Below, piece by piece: positions 21,461 to 30,745 of a stretch of DNA of 64,000 nucleotides. The notes beneath the pieces are model-generated. The model ran no database searches, was not told the origin of the DNA, and saw nothing but the letters and a program-made list of their open reading frames with translations. This stretch comes from Rhizophagus irregularis (Eukaryota; Glomeromycota; Glomeromycetes; Glomerales; Glomeraceae), in assembly GCF_026210795.1 (NCBI RefSeq), contig NC_089448.1, positions 868,001-932,000 of the forward strand, in the 5' to 3' direction. The stretch's first letter is position 1. Every line of letters starts with the position of its first letter. Both the position numbers and the translations under genes were made by a program.

Positions 21461-22062
21461 TTTTCCTCATCTCTCTTTTCTCTATCAGTTTTTACAATCG
21501 ATAACAACTCTTCTTTTTCCATCTCCTCATATTCATCTTCACCCTCTGACTCTTCACTAGAATTGCCATCTATATCATCTATATTCTTTGGATCTTCATT
21601 AAATTCACCCCTATTCCCTGACTCCTCGAATTCAACATTTTTCTTTCCTCTAAAATCAATTGGTATTTCATATATTCCATTATCCCATTCTATTGTTAAC
21701 AGACCTTCTTTCATATTTATTATCCCATATCTTAATAAATCAGTTCCTAATATTAAATCTTTTCTTCTCGAGTCGATTACTTCGAACTCCAAAGGTATTT
21801 CTAAATTTTCGTCAATTTCTATTCTAATTTCCACTCTTCCTAATGAAGCTATGTTATTTCCATCCACTATTGTCAATACAACATCACTTTTCTTCATTAT
21901 TGGTATATTTAATTCCTTTCTCAATTCATTCGTTATTACTGAAGGTCCTGCTCCTGTATCAACTAATGCTCTGATCATTTTTCCCTCAATTATTATATTA
22001 CATCTTGTTGCTTGTGATTTTTCTTCTTTCTGATTAATATTCTTTAATTCCCCCGAGTGTAG
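21457..22062 (-). CDS. Retroviral-type aspartic protease
   Basis: The active-site motif ALVDTGAGPSVI is near the N-terminus and DLILGTDLL is the second conserved segment. The C-terminal third is acidic (SSEESEGEDEYEEMEKEE), probably a linker. The first ATG is at 21978, directly before the active site, but the frame is open upstream and joins Gag in frame across a single TGA, so the natural product is probably a Gag-protease readthrough protein. The stop overlaps the RT start codon (ATGA). Confidence 0.9.
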   Translation of the reverse strand, partial: LHSGELKNINQKEEKSQATRCNIIIEGKMIRALVDTGAGPSVITNELRKELNIPIMKKSDVVLTIVDGNNIASLGRVEIRIEIDENLEIPLEFEVIDSRRKDLILGTDLLRYGIINMKEGLLTIEWDNGIYEIPIDFRGKKNVEFEESGNRGEFNEDPKNIDDIDGNSSEESEGEDEYEEMEKEELLSIVKTDREKRDEEK

Positions 22063-22065
22063 TCA
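22060..22065 (-). promoter_or_regulatory. Gag stop codon in leaky UGA-CUA context
   Basis: Gag ends with TGA followed by CTA CAC, and the same frame continues without a stop into the protease. UGA followed by CUA is the best-known context for translational readthrough in eukaryotes. Gag-Pro is therefore likely made by stop-codon suppression, as in gammaretroviruses, and not by frameshift. Confidence 0.7.
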
Positions 22066-25000
22066 ATATCTCAAACCATTTAATAATTTCTTCCTTACTT
22101 CTGGTCTTTCATTCATCATTTGTCCCCAATTAATTGGTACGCTTGAATTTACAAATTGCTCAAATGGATCAAAATCTCCAACATTTGGTATATTTCGATT
22201 TAACTTCACTTTCTCGTTTGTACATTCTCTAGCAAAATGTCCTTGTTGTCCACAATTGTGACACCTATTATTATTCTTTCTAGTTTCATATCCTTTCTGT
22301 AATTGTTCTTTTGTAAAACCCCTCTTATTATTCTCCTGTGCTTTTTGCTGTTGTCCTTGCCATTGTGCATTTCTTCTTCTATCTCTTTCATCGTTCATAA
22401 CCTTGTCTTTATTTCTTTCACTCTTTCTAGGTGGTACTGGGAACATATCATATCTCTCCTCATCTTCATAGTTATTCACTTCGTATCCATCGAATCCATT
22501 ATTATAGTTATCATATCCACCACCCTCATTATATCCATCATATTCATCATTATATTCCATATTATACACATTATATCCTTCACCATAATATTCTTCATCA
22601 AGGTAATTAACTTGATTATTTTGGCTATATGACCCTTTATTATTTCCTCCATATGATCTTCTTTGACCTTCCCTACAAACTCTAGAAGTATGTCCTTTTC
22701 TTCCACATGTATAGCAAGTCATTCTATCCCAGTTCATATTATTTCTTTGGACATTATTATTTCCGATCGGTCTCCTATCATTCCTATTCCTTTGCATTAC
22801 ATACGCTTCATTTCTTTGCATTACATGTGCTTCCAACCTTTTCATTCCATTAATTAACTCATCCCATTCCTCACTTTTAACTTCTTTTTTTTGTAATTCT
22901 CTCGCAATTGGATTCATTCCTTTATATTCATTTGTCTCTTCTTTCAAAATTTCTTCCATGTTTTTCTCTTGTCCTACTCGTTTCATATCTAACCCCGTTG
23001 TTTTTATTAACAACTCATCCTTCGCTTCCTCTTCTCTTTTTGCTTCGTTAACTGCATCATTCAGATTCGTCGGATTGCTTCTCCTAACATGATAACCTAG
23101 CATAGCATCTAACCCTTGAATAAAATAATTCACTTGATATAAATCATCTAACGCATGACCTCTAGTTGCAATTCTTAATATTGACCTAAATCTTCTAGTA
23201 TATTCCTCAACACTTTCATTTGTTCCCTGTCTAATTCTTGTTAATTCTAACATCTTTTTTCTTTGAACATCATTCCTAGTAAATCTGTCGATTAATCTTC
23301 TTTTTAAATTCCTGTCCTCATTATGGTCACACCAATTCACTAAATTAGCTGCTACCCTTTCTTTTTCCTCATTATACCATTGTAATGCAATTCCTCTTAA
23401 ACAAGTTATAGCTATATTCGCCTTATTTTGTCTACATACACCTCCTCCAACATTTCCTTCTGGTCGTCCACTTACTGTAAATGCTATCTCAAATTGTCTA
23501 ATCCAATCATTAATATCTTCATCCTCTTTTCCACTAAAAGTTGGCATACCTACTATTCCCCCCATTCCTGCAGTCTGAATCCTATCCGCCAAAGTCTGTC
23601 CTGCCCCTAACGCATTATCTAATGCATTTGGTGCCAATCCCATAGCATTCTCCATTATTCTTCTTATTTGTGCTTCATTTGCCATATTTACTATATTCTC
23701 TTGAAATAATCCTTGTAAATTGTAATCAGATAATTCACTTTCGTTGTCAGAATTTTTAATATTTAATGAACTATTTGTATCTGAGTTTTGACTTAAGTCG
23801 CTACCCCCTCTATTTATAACATTTTCAATTTCATCTTCAAACTCATCTTCATTAAAATTTTCAATATTTCCATCCCATATTTCATCTGGACTTAATATTT
23901 CTCCAGTCTTTTCTGAATCATCTGTATTATCTTCTTCTGATTCTTCATTATCACTCTTTTCACCACTTTCTTCACTATCTATTATTCCTGCTTGTTCTTT
24001 CAACAACTTATCTAACTTTTTCTTCAATTCTTTTTCCGACTCATTCTTATTTTCTTGAAAGATTTCAATGAATTCTTTATCTAAAATTTCTCCATCTGTA
24101 TATCCCATACTAGTTAATCTTAACAATTCTTCTTCAGTTATCATTGTTCCAATATCTTCAAAAATCTTTTGCAATCTTTTTACCCGATCATCAATTTCAT
24201 CAATATCTTCTTCCTCACAATCTTTGCATATAGTTCCTTCTAATCTAAACATATCATTCATCCATCTTATTTCGCATCTTTCGCACCAAGTTGTATTCTC
24301 ATTTAACCACTTATGAATCTCTTTTCTTAACTCTCTATCTTCTAATTCTATTATTCCCATATACCTTTCTATGAATTCTTCTGTCACCATTATTCGATTA
24401 TTAACTCCAAAATTCTTTATTCTTTGAATTTCCGATACATCCATTTCGTATCCTAATTTTTCTAAGTTGTTTTTTAGTTCTATTAATTCATCTTGTTCAT
24501 CTTCCCGTATTTCCCGATTACATTCTTCACATCTGCCATTTTCTTTTGATATTATATACTCTAATTTCTGCTTATTGCATCTATTACATATTATCGTACT
24601 CAAATCCATCCATTCCTTTATGTCTTCAGACTTATCAAATCTCCCTTCCTGAAAAATATAGTATCTTATAAAATTACTTGTTGACAGTATTCCCGTTTCT
24701 ATCTTTTCTTTTATTCCAAATTTCATTATTTCTCTGACGAGCTTTTCCTTTGGGTTTACTATTAGTTGTCTTAATCCTATTCTTATTTCACTTAACTTCC
24801 ACGTTTTATCTTCTACTATTATTTCTATTTCTTCTTCAGAATCATGTATTTCATTATCTTCTCCTTGCTCTATCTCTATAAGCTTGAATTTTTGTGTTCT
24901 TTCCATCGCTTCTTTTAAATCTGTTACAATCCATTCTATTACTCCATCATCTATTCTCAATATAATAGGATCTCTTGCGTCTATATCTTCACTATCTTTA

Positions 25001-25980
25001 AATGTCATGCTATCTGTCAGTTTTCTTACAGTATCTTCTTGCAAATTCTCTCCCTCAGATAACATCTTCTCGAACCATTCTGGTGAATCATTTTCATGAT
25101 ATGTATGTATTTGTTTACCTTCATATTTGTCATTCCACCAGTACCTGAATCTTTCAAATCTAAGATATAAACTCATGTTAAAATTCTTTTTCATTTCATA
25201 ACTTTCTAAGCTATCTTCACTTTCTGAATCTTCTGGTTCTTTTGTAAAGCCCCTAGTATCTATAAATATTCTTATTATCTTTTGTACCATATTCCTGTGA
25301 TATTCGTGAACATTTTCTATGTCTATATTCCCATATTCCATATTGGACATTAATTCTTTTACTTTCTCCTCATTCGTAGCTATTCCCTCCTCTTCATAAA
25401 GTAATTCCCTGAATGTCTTTATTGCTCCCAACTTTACTCGTAATGGCTCAACTTCTTTCGATGTGATTTTGTACCATTGCCAAAATTTTTCAAACCTTCT
25501 TTCAACATCCCAATCTTCCAAAATATATTTGTGTTCTATTAATTCAGGATTTCCGATTAATCTATCAAATACTTCATTCTCTAAATCTCCTTCAATACAA
25601 TCTCTTACAATTACTAATATAATCGTTCGTAATCCTTTTTCTTTCATTTTTGGTTGTATTCTATATCTTATTGATTCTGTTATTCTATCCATTATGTCCC
25701 TACATTTTCCTTTATGTATTGTATCTTCTCTTTCCGAATTATTCATACTTAATAAATCTATTACTCCCTTGATCGTTACATTATTATATATTATTATTGT
25801 ATCTTCGAACTTAAATAATGCGTCCCAAAATTTCTTGAATACTATTGGTTCATCTACTATTGGATGACATAACTCACAATTTAAACATTCATCTAATTCT
25901 CCTGTTCTCAATTCATGTTCCTCTTTATGTGCTCTATATTCACTTTCCCACTGATGGTACCATTCCATCGTATACTTCAA
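22063..25980 (-). CDS. Gag with long N-terminal extension
   Basis: 1,305 residues, two to three times the usual Ty3 Gag. The conventional Gag seems to start near residue 766 (MANEAQIRRIMEN). It has the capsid-like segment PTFSGKEDEDINDWIRQFE...LRGIALQWYNEE and VEEYTRRFRSILRIA, and two CCHC zinc knuckles, CYTCGRKGHTSRVC and CHNCGQQGHFAREC. Residues 1-765 form an acidic extension with a CLNCELC motif near the start and two Cys4 modules (CNRC...CEEC and CERC...CKDC), which look like zinc ribbons, followed by a Ser/Glu/Asp-rich linker. No family is recognised for the extension. The frame has no break over 3.9 kb, so it is under selection or very young. Confidence 0.9.
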   Translation of the reverse strand: MKYTMEWYHQWESEYRAHKEEHELRTGELDECLNCELCHPIVDEPIVFKKFWDALFKFEDTIIIYNNVTIKGVIDLLSMNNSEREDTIHKGKCRDIMDRITESIRYRIQPKMKEKGLRTIILVIVRDCIEGDLENEVFDRLIGNPELIEHKYILEDWDVERRFEKFWQWYKITSKEVEPLRVKLGAIKTFRELLYEEEGIATNEEKVKELMSNMEYGNIDIENVHEYHRNMVQKIIRIFIDTRGFTKEPEDSESEDSLESYEMKKNFNMSLYLRFERFRYWWNDKYEGKQIHTYHENDSPEWFEKMLSEGENLQEDTVRKLTDSMTFKDSEDIDARDPIILRIDDGVIEWIVTDLKEAMERTQKFKLIEIEQGEDNEIHDSEEEIEIIVEDKTWKLSEIRIGLRQLIVNPKEKLVREIMKFGIKEKIETGILSTSNFIRYYIFQEGRFDKSEDIKEWMDLSTIICNRCNKQKLEYIISKENGRCEECNREIREDEQDELIELKNNLEKLGYEMDVSEIQRIKNFGVNNRIMVTEEFIERYMGIIELEDRELRKEIHKWLNENTTWCERCEIRWMNDMFRLEGTICKDCEEEDIDEIDDRVKRLQKIFEDIGTMITEEELLRLTSMGYTDGEILDKEFIEIFQENKNESEKELKKKLDKLLKEQAGIIDSEESGEKSDNEESEEDNTDDSEKTGEILSPDEIWDGNIENFNEDEFEDEIENVINRGGSDLSQNSDTNSSLNIKNSDNESELSDYNLQGLFQENIVNMANEAQIRRIMENAMGLAPNALDNALGAGQTLADRIQTAGMGGIVGMPTFSGKEDEDINDWIRQFEIAFTVSGRPEGNVGGGVCRQNKANIAITCLRGIALQWYNEEKERVAANLVNWCDHNEDRNLKRRLIDRFTRNDVQRKKMLELTRIRQGTNESVEEYTRRFRSILRIATRGHALDDLYQVNYFIQGLDAMLGYHVRRSNPTNLNDAVNEAKREEEAKDELLIKTTGLDMKRVGQEKNMEEILKEETNEYKGMNPIARELQKKEVKSEEWDELINGMKRLEAHVMQRNEAYVMQRNRNDRRPIGNNNVQRNNMNWDRMTCYTCGRKGHTSRVCREGQRRSYGGNNKGSYSQNNQVNYLDEEYYGEGYNVYNMEYNDEYDGYNEGGGYDNYNNGFDGYEVNNYEDEERYDMFPVPPRKSERNKDKVMNDERDRRRNAQWQGQQQKAQENNKRGFTKEQLQKGYETRKNNNRCHNCGQQGHFARECTNEKVKLNRNIPNVGDFDPFEQFVNSSVPINWGQMMNERPEVRKKLLNGLRY

Positions 25981-26612
25981 TTAAATTATTAAAAATATTC
26001 ATCCAGAATTCAAATTGGAATTTCGCTTTCTTATATATCATTTTTATCGCTTCTATTTTGATCTTCTAACCATTCTTTACTATATCGTCCTTTCCTATTA
26101 CCTATATTGAATGTATAATCTTTCTTTCATTATGAATATTCATTTAACAACTTATTCTTCTAAGTCTTTTACTTATTCATAACATTCTTATGTTGATCTT
26201 TCAATCTTTAAATTCCCTTTTTTTTTTTTGATTTTTCACAAGTTTCTTCCGCTATTCTTATCTTTCATAATTTCATGTATATATTTTACTGCACCATTAA
26301 TTCAAAAATTACTCTAAGTCCACAATCTCCTCAGACTGCGGAGGTTTTTATTGCGCATTCTAAAAATTCCAAAAATTTTCTAAGTTTTTACTGCGCCTCA
26401 AAATTTTCTTTTATCATCAAAATTTGCAATTTTCGCATTTCACGAACTTCAAAATTCTCATAACTTCTAAAGTTTGTGAATTTTTAGTTCTTTTTCATTA
26501 TATATGTAATCTTTACATCTATATATTCAATATTACGCAAAATATCTTCTTTGTTTAATCTTGTACTAATTCTTATTATCACCATTATGTCGACACACAA
26601 CATATTATACTT

Positions 26613-26682
26613 TATGCGACACACGCATTTACACTTATGCGACACACGCATTTACACTTATGCGACACACGCATTTATACTT
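26613..26682. repeat. 23-bp tandem repeat, three copies
   Basis: TATGCGACACACGCATTTA repeats with an exact 23-bp period at 26613, 26636 and 26659. Each unit holds the small palindrome TGCGACACACGCA. Confidence 0.9.
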
Positions 26683-27058
26683 ATTTAACGGTGTTTCTTC
26701 TTATTTATTATCTTTTACAATTTAATAACCTATACTCGGCTTGCCTTTACCTTCACAATGAAGTATAGTAGTTTCGAGGTTTGCTATTCACATTTTATCA
26801 TTTGACCAGCAAATATTCCTAAATTTCGCATTATTCCATAACGTTCATCTTCTTTTCGTGAGTTCAATTGCGCATTTCCCTAAATGCTTTCAGTTTTATC
26901 TGAAGAAGTTATACTCACGATGGTTTCTCTTTTTGCCTTGTGAATTCAATTACGCATTTTCAAAATGCTTTCAGTAGGGAGATGTTCCACTCACGTCTGA
27001 GTCCAATTATTTCAATTCCCATCTGAAGAAGTTATATTCACAGCCGGTGTTTTTGTAA

Positions 27059-27145
27059 TAGGTTCCCACGTAACCCTTGTGTTTTAAATAGGTTCCCACG
27101 CAACCCTTGTGTTTTGGTAACAGGTTCCCACGTAACCCTTGAGTT
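27059..27145. repeat. 30-32-bp tandem repeat, three copies
   Basis: GGTTCCCACGTAACCCTTG repeats at 27061, 27091 and 27123 in the retrotransposon leader, with 30-32-bp spacing. Confidence 0.9.
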
Positions 27146-27690
27146 TATAGCTTACTCGTCAACTTTTCGTTACAACATTGTATCCCCAGGAACTTCTGGC
27201 ATCTGCAAAATACAATGGTGCCCCTCCCAGAATACCACATCTTACGAGGGCTTCCCTAATTTCTCGGTTTTACAATTATTAGCGCGAAAACTTCAAAGAC
27301 GACAACTTTTGTGACTTACTACAATACTTTCCGGATTTTCCTGTAATAAATCTATTATTTTGAAACGAGTTCATTATATTCCATCATATCACCGCATCCT
27401 TCTTTTTATAATTCCTAAGGTAGGTGTACAATATCGCTATTTTGCCCATTTCCATTTTAAAGTTTTTCAGATACTTACAACCTTTTTCCCCAATATTATA
27501 TTTTAATTCTAACACCTCTTTTTCTGAGTTCAGATTCTTCGGAATACCACATCGGTACCATGATCGGAACGATCCTTCCCTTCGCGAGTGATCAATTCAC
27601 TTAGTTGTTAACCGTTTCCTTCTTAATACCGCATAGGTACTTGACTATAAGAAGATAGTCAAAATGTCAACACAAAGTCAACATTTCCTT

Positions 27691-27707
27691 TCTCGGAGCA
27701 TGCACCA
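27691..27707 (-). other. Primer-binding site
   Basis: TGGTGCATGCTCCGAGA on the minus strand starts three bases after the 5' LTR. The TGG start fits the CCA end of a tRNA. I cannot tell which tRNA. Confidence 0.6.
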
Positions 27708-27710
27708 AAT

Positions 27711-28880
27711 TGTCACCCCCGTCTGCCACCCGGCGGTAAACAAAGTTCCCTGCTTCTGTTATATGTGCTCTCAGCGAAACATTAACATTCTTGCTTGGTT
27801 TAGTTTTATTACTACTTAACTTTCAAATTGCGATAGCTCTCGCCACGATATTTCATCCATTATCTTCTTTCAAAATACGATAGTTCTCTTTACAAAAGTT
27901 TATATTTTATTCATTTCATAATTCTTGTTATGACATTAAATTCACCATGAATTTGTCCAATTAAAATTAATTAAGCGAACATTACAGTAAAGTTTAGGGC
28001 GAACCTATTACCTTTAAAATAACATTACGCTTTACTAACAATTAATTAAACAAAATTACTTTTTCATCATAAGAAAATAGTAACAAAAACAATCGAAACA
28101 ATTAATTTTCATATAAAGGGTATTTTATTTATTCTTCATAAAATTCACAATTAACTAATTTACTTAAAGTTTTACATCGTATCTAACGACTGTGGAATTC
28201 ACCTCCCATTCCGCTCCTATTTAAACCAACTTTCTTATTCTTTCTTTTCTTACTTCTTATTTCTTTCTAATATTTTATATGTTATCTTTTATGCGCTATC
28301 TTATATGCTATTTTATATGTTATCTTTTCTAATATGTTATACTATTTTAGTATGCTATCTTTTCTTTAAAATAATCTTTCGCATATTATGTTGTAAAGAT
28401 ATAATCCATCTTTTGTGGCTGTGCTATCTTTTCTTTAAAATAAAATAATCTTTCAAATATTATATCGTAAAGATCCATCTTTTGTGGCTGTGCTATCTTT
28501 TCTACTGCGTCTCGTCAGCTATTCTTCTACTGCGGCTGCAGTTCATCAATATTTTACATATTCCTATTTTTTTGTTCCTTTAATTCGCTATCCTTCCTTT
28601 TTATATGATTTATCATTTGTGGCTTATGATTACTCCTCCTAATTGTTCCTATTGTTGAACTTGATAAACTGGTTGCTAAGCCACATCGATCAACTCCCCA
28701 CTTGATCTATTGGTTCTCCGTTAATCATTTAATAAACATTACATCATGTAGATCATTCCTTCTCCTAAAAGTTTATCCTTTCCGGTTAATTTTATCCAAT
28801 CATGTGACTTTCTATCATTTGATCTTTTATTCCATATTATTCCTCCATATTATGCGATTACTTCAGTATCTATGGCTACA
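27711..28880 (-). repeat. 5' LTR of the retrotransposon
   Basis: 1,170 bp, matching the 3' LTR except at three seen positions. On the minus strand a TATA-like TTTAAATAGG lies near 28219 and AATAAA near 28130, so transcription probably starts near 28190. It is followed by ACGT, which duplicates the four bases before the other LTR. Confidence 0.95.
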
Positions 28881-28899
28881 ACGTCTGTGGAGTCAACAT

Positions 28900-29687
28900 A
28901 TTTAATCTCTGTTAAAGAGTCAGAGGTTTTGTAGAAACTATTATTATTTCAATTTTCGTTTCACGATAGACCAACTATCATCCTCACGTTTTAACATCTA
29001 ATGGTGACGAATAAAACAGATTAATCACGTGATTTGGCACAGTGTTTAAAATATGACGTTTCTGCAAAGTATAGAGTCGAAAAAGGAGAAATAGACCATG
29101 AAATAAACATTCCAAAGGAAGTAATGACCCCTGTTCATCCCATGCTCTGTGCTCATATACGGTGGTGATCAGTCCTCCATTATTTTCCTCGTTCCTCGAA
29201 AAATCACTTCCCTTAGAAGGTCCATTACATGGACTGGAGATTAATTGGTATACAATTGGTCTATTAATCATCTACGGTAAGAAATTTGCGAATCCGGATA
29301 GTACGAAGTAATGTGTCCCAGAGGATGTTCTACTTCGTACCTTTCAGGTAGGAACCTACGTTCATAGGCTCGAAGAGCAAAATTATTCGGAATGATAAAT
29401 ACCTGAAGGGGTTCCACTGGAAAATGGCCATATTCGACAGTTTAATGCATTTTTTACGTATTTCGCCTTTTCTTTTTTCCAAATAAATTTGCTCACCACT
29501 GTATCGGCTGGACTGACGATGCTTCATATTTTTTCTATGGTTGGTGCTCTTTTCCTTTGGGCATAATCACTTACTAACTAATACTAATACAGCCTCCCAT
29601 GTGCAATTTTTGGGCGGAGTCCAGTTCCACTGAAAGTTTTGTTTGCATTTATATTCGGTGTGTTACACTGTAACTCGCAAGATACGA
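28900..29687. repeat. Gene-free stretch with a composite MITE
   Basis: No gene is seen. The first part is unclassified. From 29160 to 29501 lies a CGGTGGTGATCA-ended element with an inner repeat. After it, the TTGGGCGGAGTCCAGTTCC unit recurs without its ends (29606-29635). Confidence 0.5.
29160..29501. mobile_element. CRGTGGTGAKCA MITE, composite copy
   Basis: The ends CGGTGGTGATCA and (inverted) CAGTGGTGAGCA are flanked by TA on both sides. At 342 bp it is about twice the size of the copy at 9072. The extra DNA is the CCTCGTTCCTCGAAAAATCA repeat plus a TACTTCGTACCTTTCAGGTA module, so another repeat was probably inserted into it. Confidence 0.75.
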
Positions 29688-30278
29688 ATGAGTTATCCGC
29701 TATCGGCAATAAAAGAAGACATCATTAGATACTTAAAAAATAGCAGGAACAGAAGAAACATTGCAGAACCAGTATTCGATATTTTTCGTTCCAGTGATAA
29801 TCTCCATTATCTACAATCTATCTTTTCTAAAAAAGGTCGCACTTCGAATACTGGGCCGAACACTAGATCAAACAAACCCACCGCAAAGACTCTGGATCAG
29901 TTCGTTGCAGACATGAGACCTGTTGTAGGAAAAGGTGATGTTTGGGAAGAAGTACGTAAACTCAATAGGGCTTTCTACATTTACGTCACAATGCCAGAAA
30001 GGATCAAACTACCAGAAGACATGGAGAACATGTTCAACATAGAAACTATAGATGAGTACAGTATGGATGATACACTAACGAAAGTCTTCACATATGGGGA
30101 AAGTTCTCGGGCAACAGAAATACCAGTCTAGATGCGTGGTACTAGTCATCCCGATATTAAAAAAGAAGCATTAGATTTACCGACGACGCAAACACCAAAT
30201 AATAATGAAAACAGCAACGAACTCATTACAATGACACGTGGATGGGACATAAAAAAATATAGGAAATACATGGAATAA
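29688..30278 (+). pseudogene. Unknown gene with one in-frame TAG
   Basis: From the ATG at 29688 the frame runs 147 codons to a TAG at 30129-30131 and then 48 more codons to a TAA at 30276-30278. Both parts have ordinary protein composition. The first holds SAIKEDIIRYLKNSRN, VFDIFRSSDNLHYLQSIF, and FVADMRPVVGKGDVWEEV followed by LNRAFYIYVTMPERIKLP. The second is hydrophilic (TQTPNNNENSNELI). The TAG is one C-to-T change from CAG. The first part alone could still be a working 147-residue protein. The family is not recognised. The neighbourhood suggests a viral gene. Confidence 0.45.
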
Positions 30279-30745
30279 TTCAAGGGTAAACCTTTTCTCT
30301 CGAATACAATGCATATTAATCGTAGGTAAATATGAAAGACTAGACAAAGGAAATGCTATTAACACATTTTATCAATCGCAAATTCCTTAGAGTGTCAGGT
30401 TAATCTGGAAGTAACTCTCATGTAAAAATTGTTCTGTGCACCTAGGTAAAGGAATCATATGATCGTATGGTAATTGTCTCTGACAATTTTTTGCCAAGAA
30501 TGCAAAGGATAACGAGATCATGAGGACGTGAGACATAAATACCAACCACAGAATAGAATATTAGGATATTGGCAGTGAAGAAGAAATTAGTAGACAACAT
30601 GATGAATAACGTGAACATAGATGTCACGCAGAAAATTAGTGGACAACGAGAAGTGAAAACGTAGATATGTGCGGTATATCATCCACGTAATATATTTCGT
30701 ATATGGGGGTTAAAAATGAAAAAAGTGTGGACACTCAGTCACATG
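30279..30745. other. No gene seen
   Basis: Unclassified sequence with a few GTGGACAAC-type modules (near 30590-30640) between the broken gene and the hAT element. Confidence 0.5.

Larger units (their letters stand above)
25981..27710 (-). other. Retrotransposon leader (untranslated)
   Basis: 1.7 kb between the 5' LTR and the Gag start, very AT-rich, with no supported ORF. It holds two tandem arrays (26613-26682 and 27059-27145) and the primer-binding site at its upstream end. A leader this long suggests packaging or translation-control elements. Confidence 0.7.
16242..28880 (-). mobile_element. Complete Ty3-type LTR retrotransposon, 12.6 kb
   Basis: Two 1,170-bp direct repeats flank the element, which is bordered by a 4-bp ACGT duplication. 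By eye the LTRs differ at only three positions (16265/27734, 17091/28560 and 17123/28592), all transitions, so the insertion is recent. Reading on the minus strand, the order is 5' LTR, primer-binding site, long leader, Gag (1,305 codons), protease, RT-RNase H with a kinase-like domain, a 113-codon ORF, integrase, polypurine tract and 3' LTR. All ORFs are open. The order RT-RNase H before integrase and the GPY/F-type integrase tail place it in Ty3 (Metaviridae). It is unusually long for that group because of the Gag extension, the kinase domain and the extra ORF. Confidence 0.95.

Noticed and set aside
19620-25867. Plus-strand ORFs inside the retrotransposon (up to 156 codons)
   Set aside because: They are Ser/Ile/Phe-rich antisense shadows of the minus-strand Gag, protease and RT ORFs.
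26613-27145. CRISPR-like arrays
   Set aside because: The repeats are contiguous tandem units without unique spacers and lie in a retrotransposon leader of a eukaryotic element.
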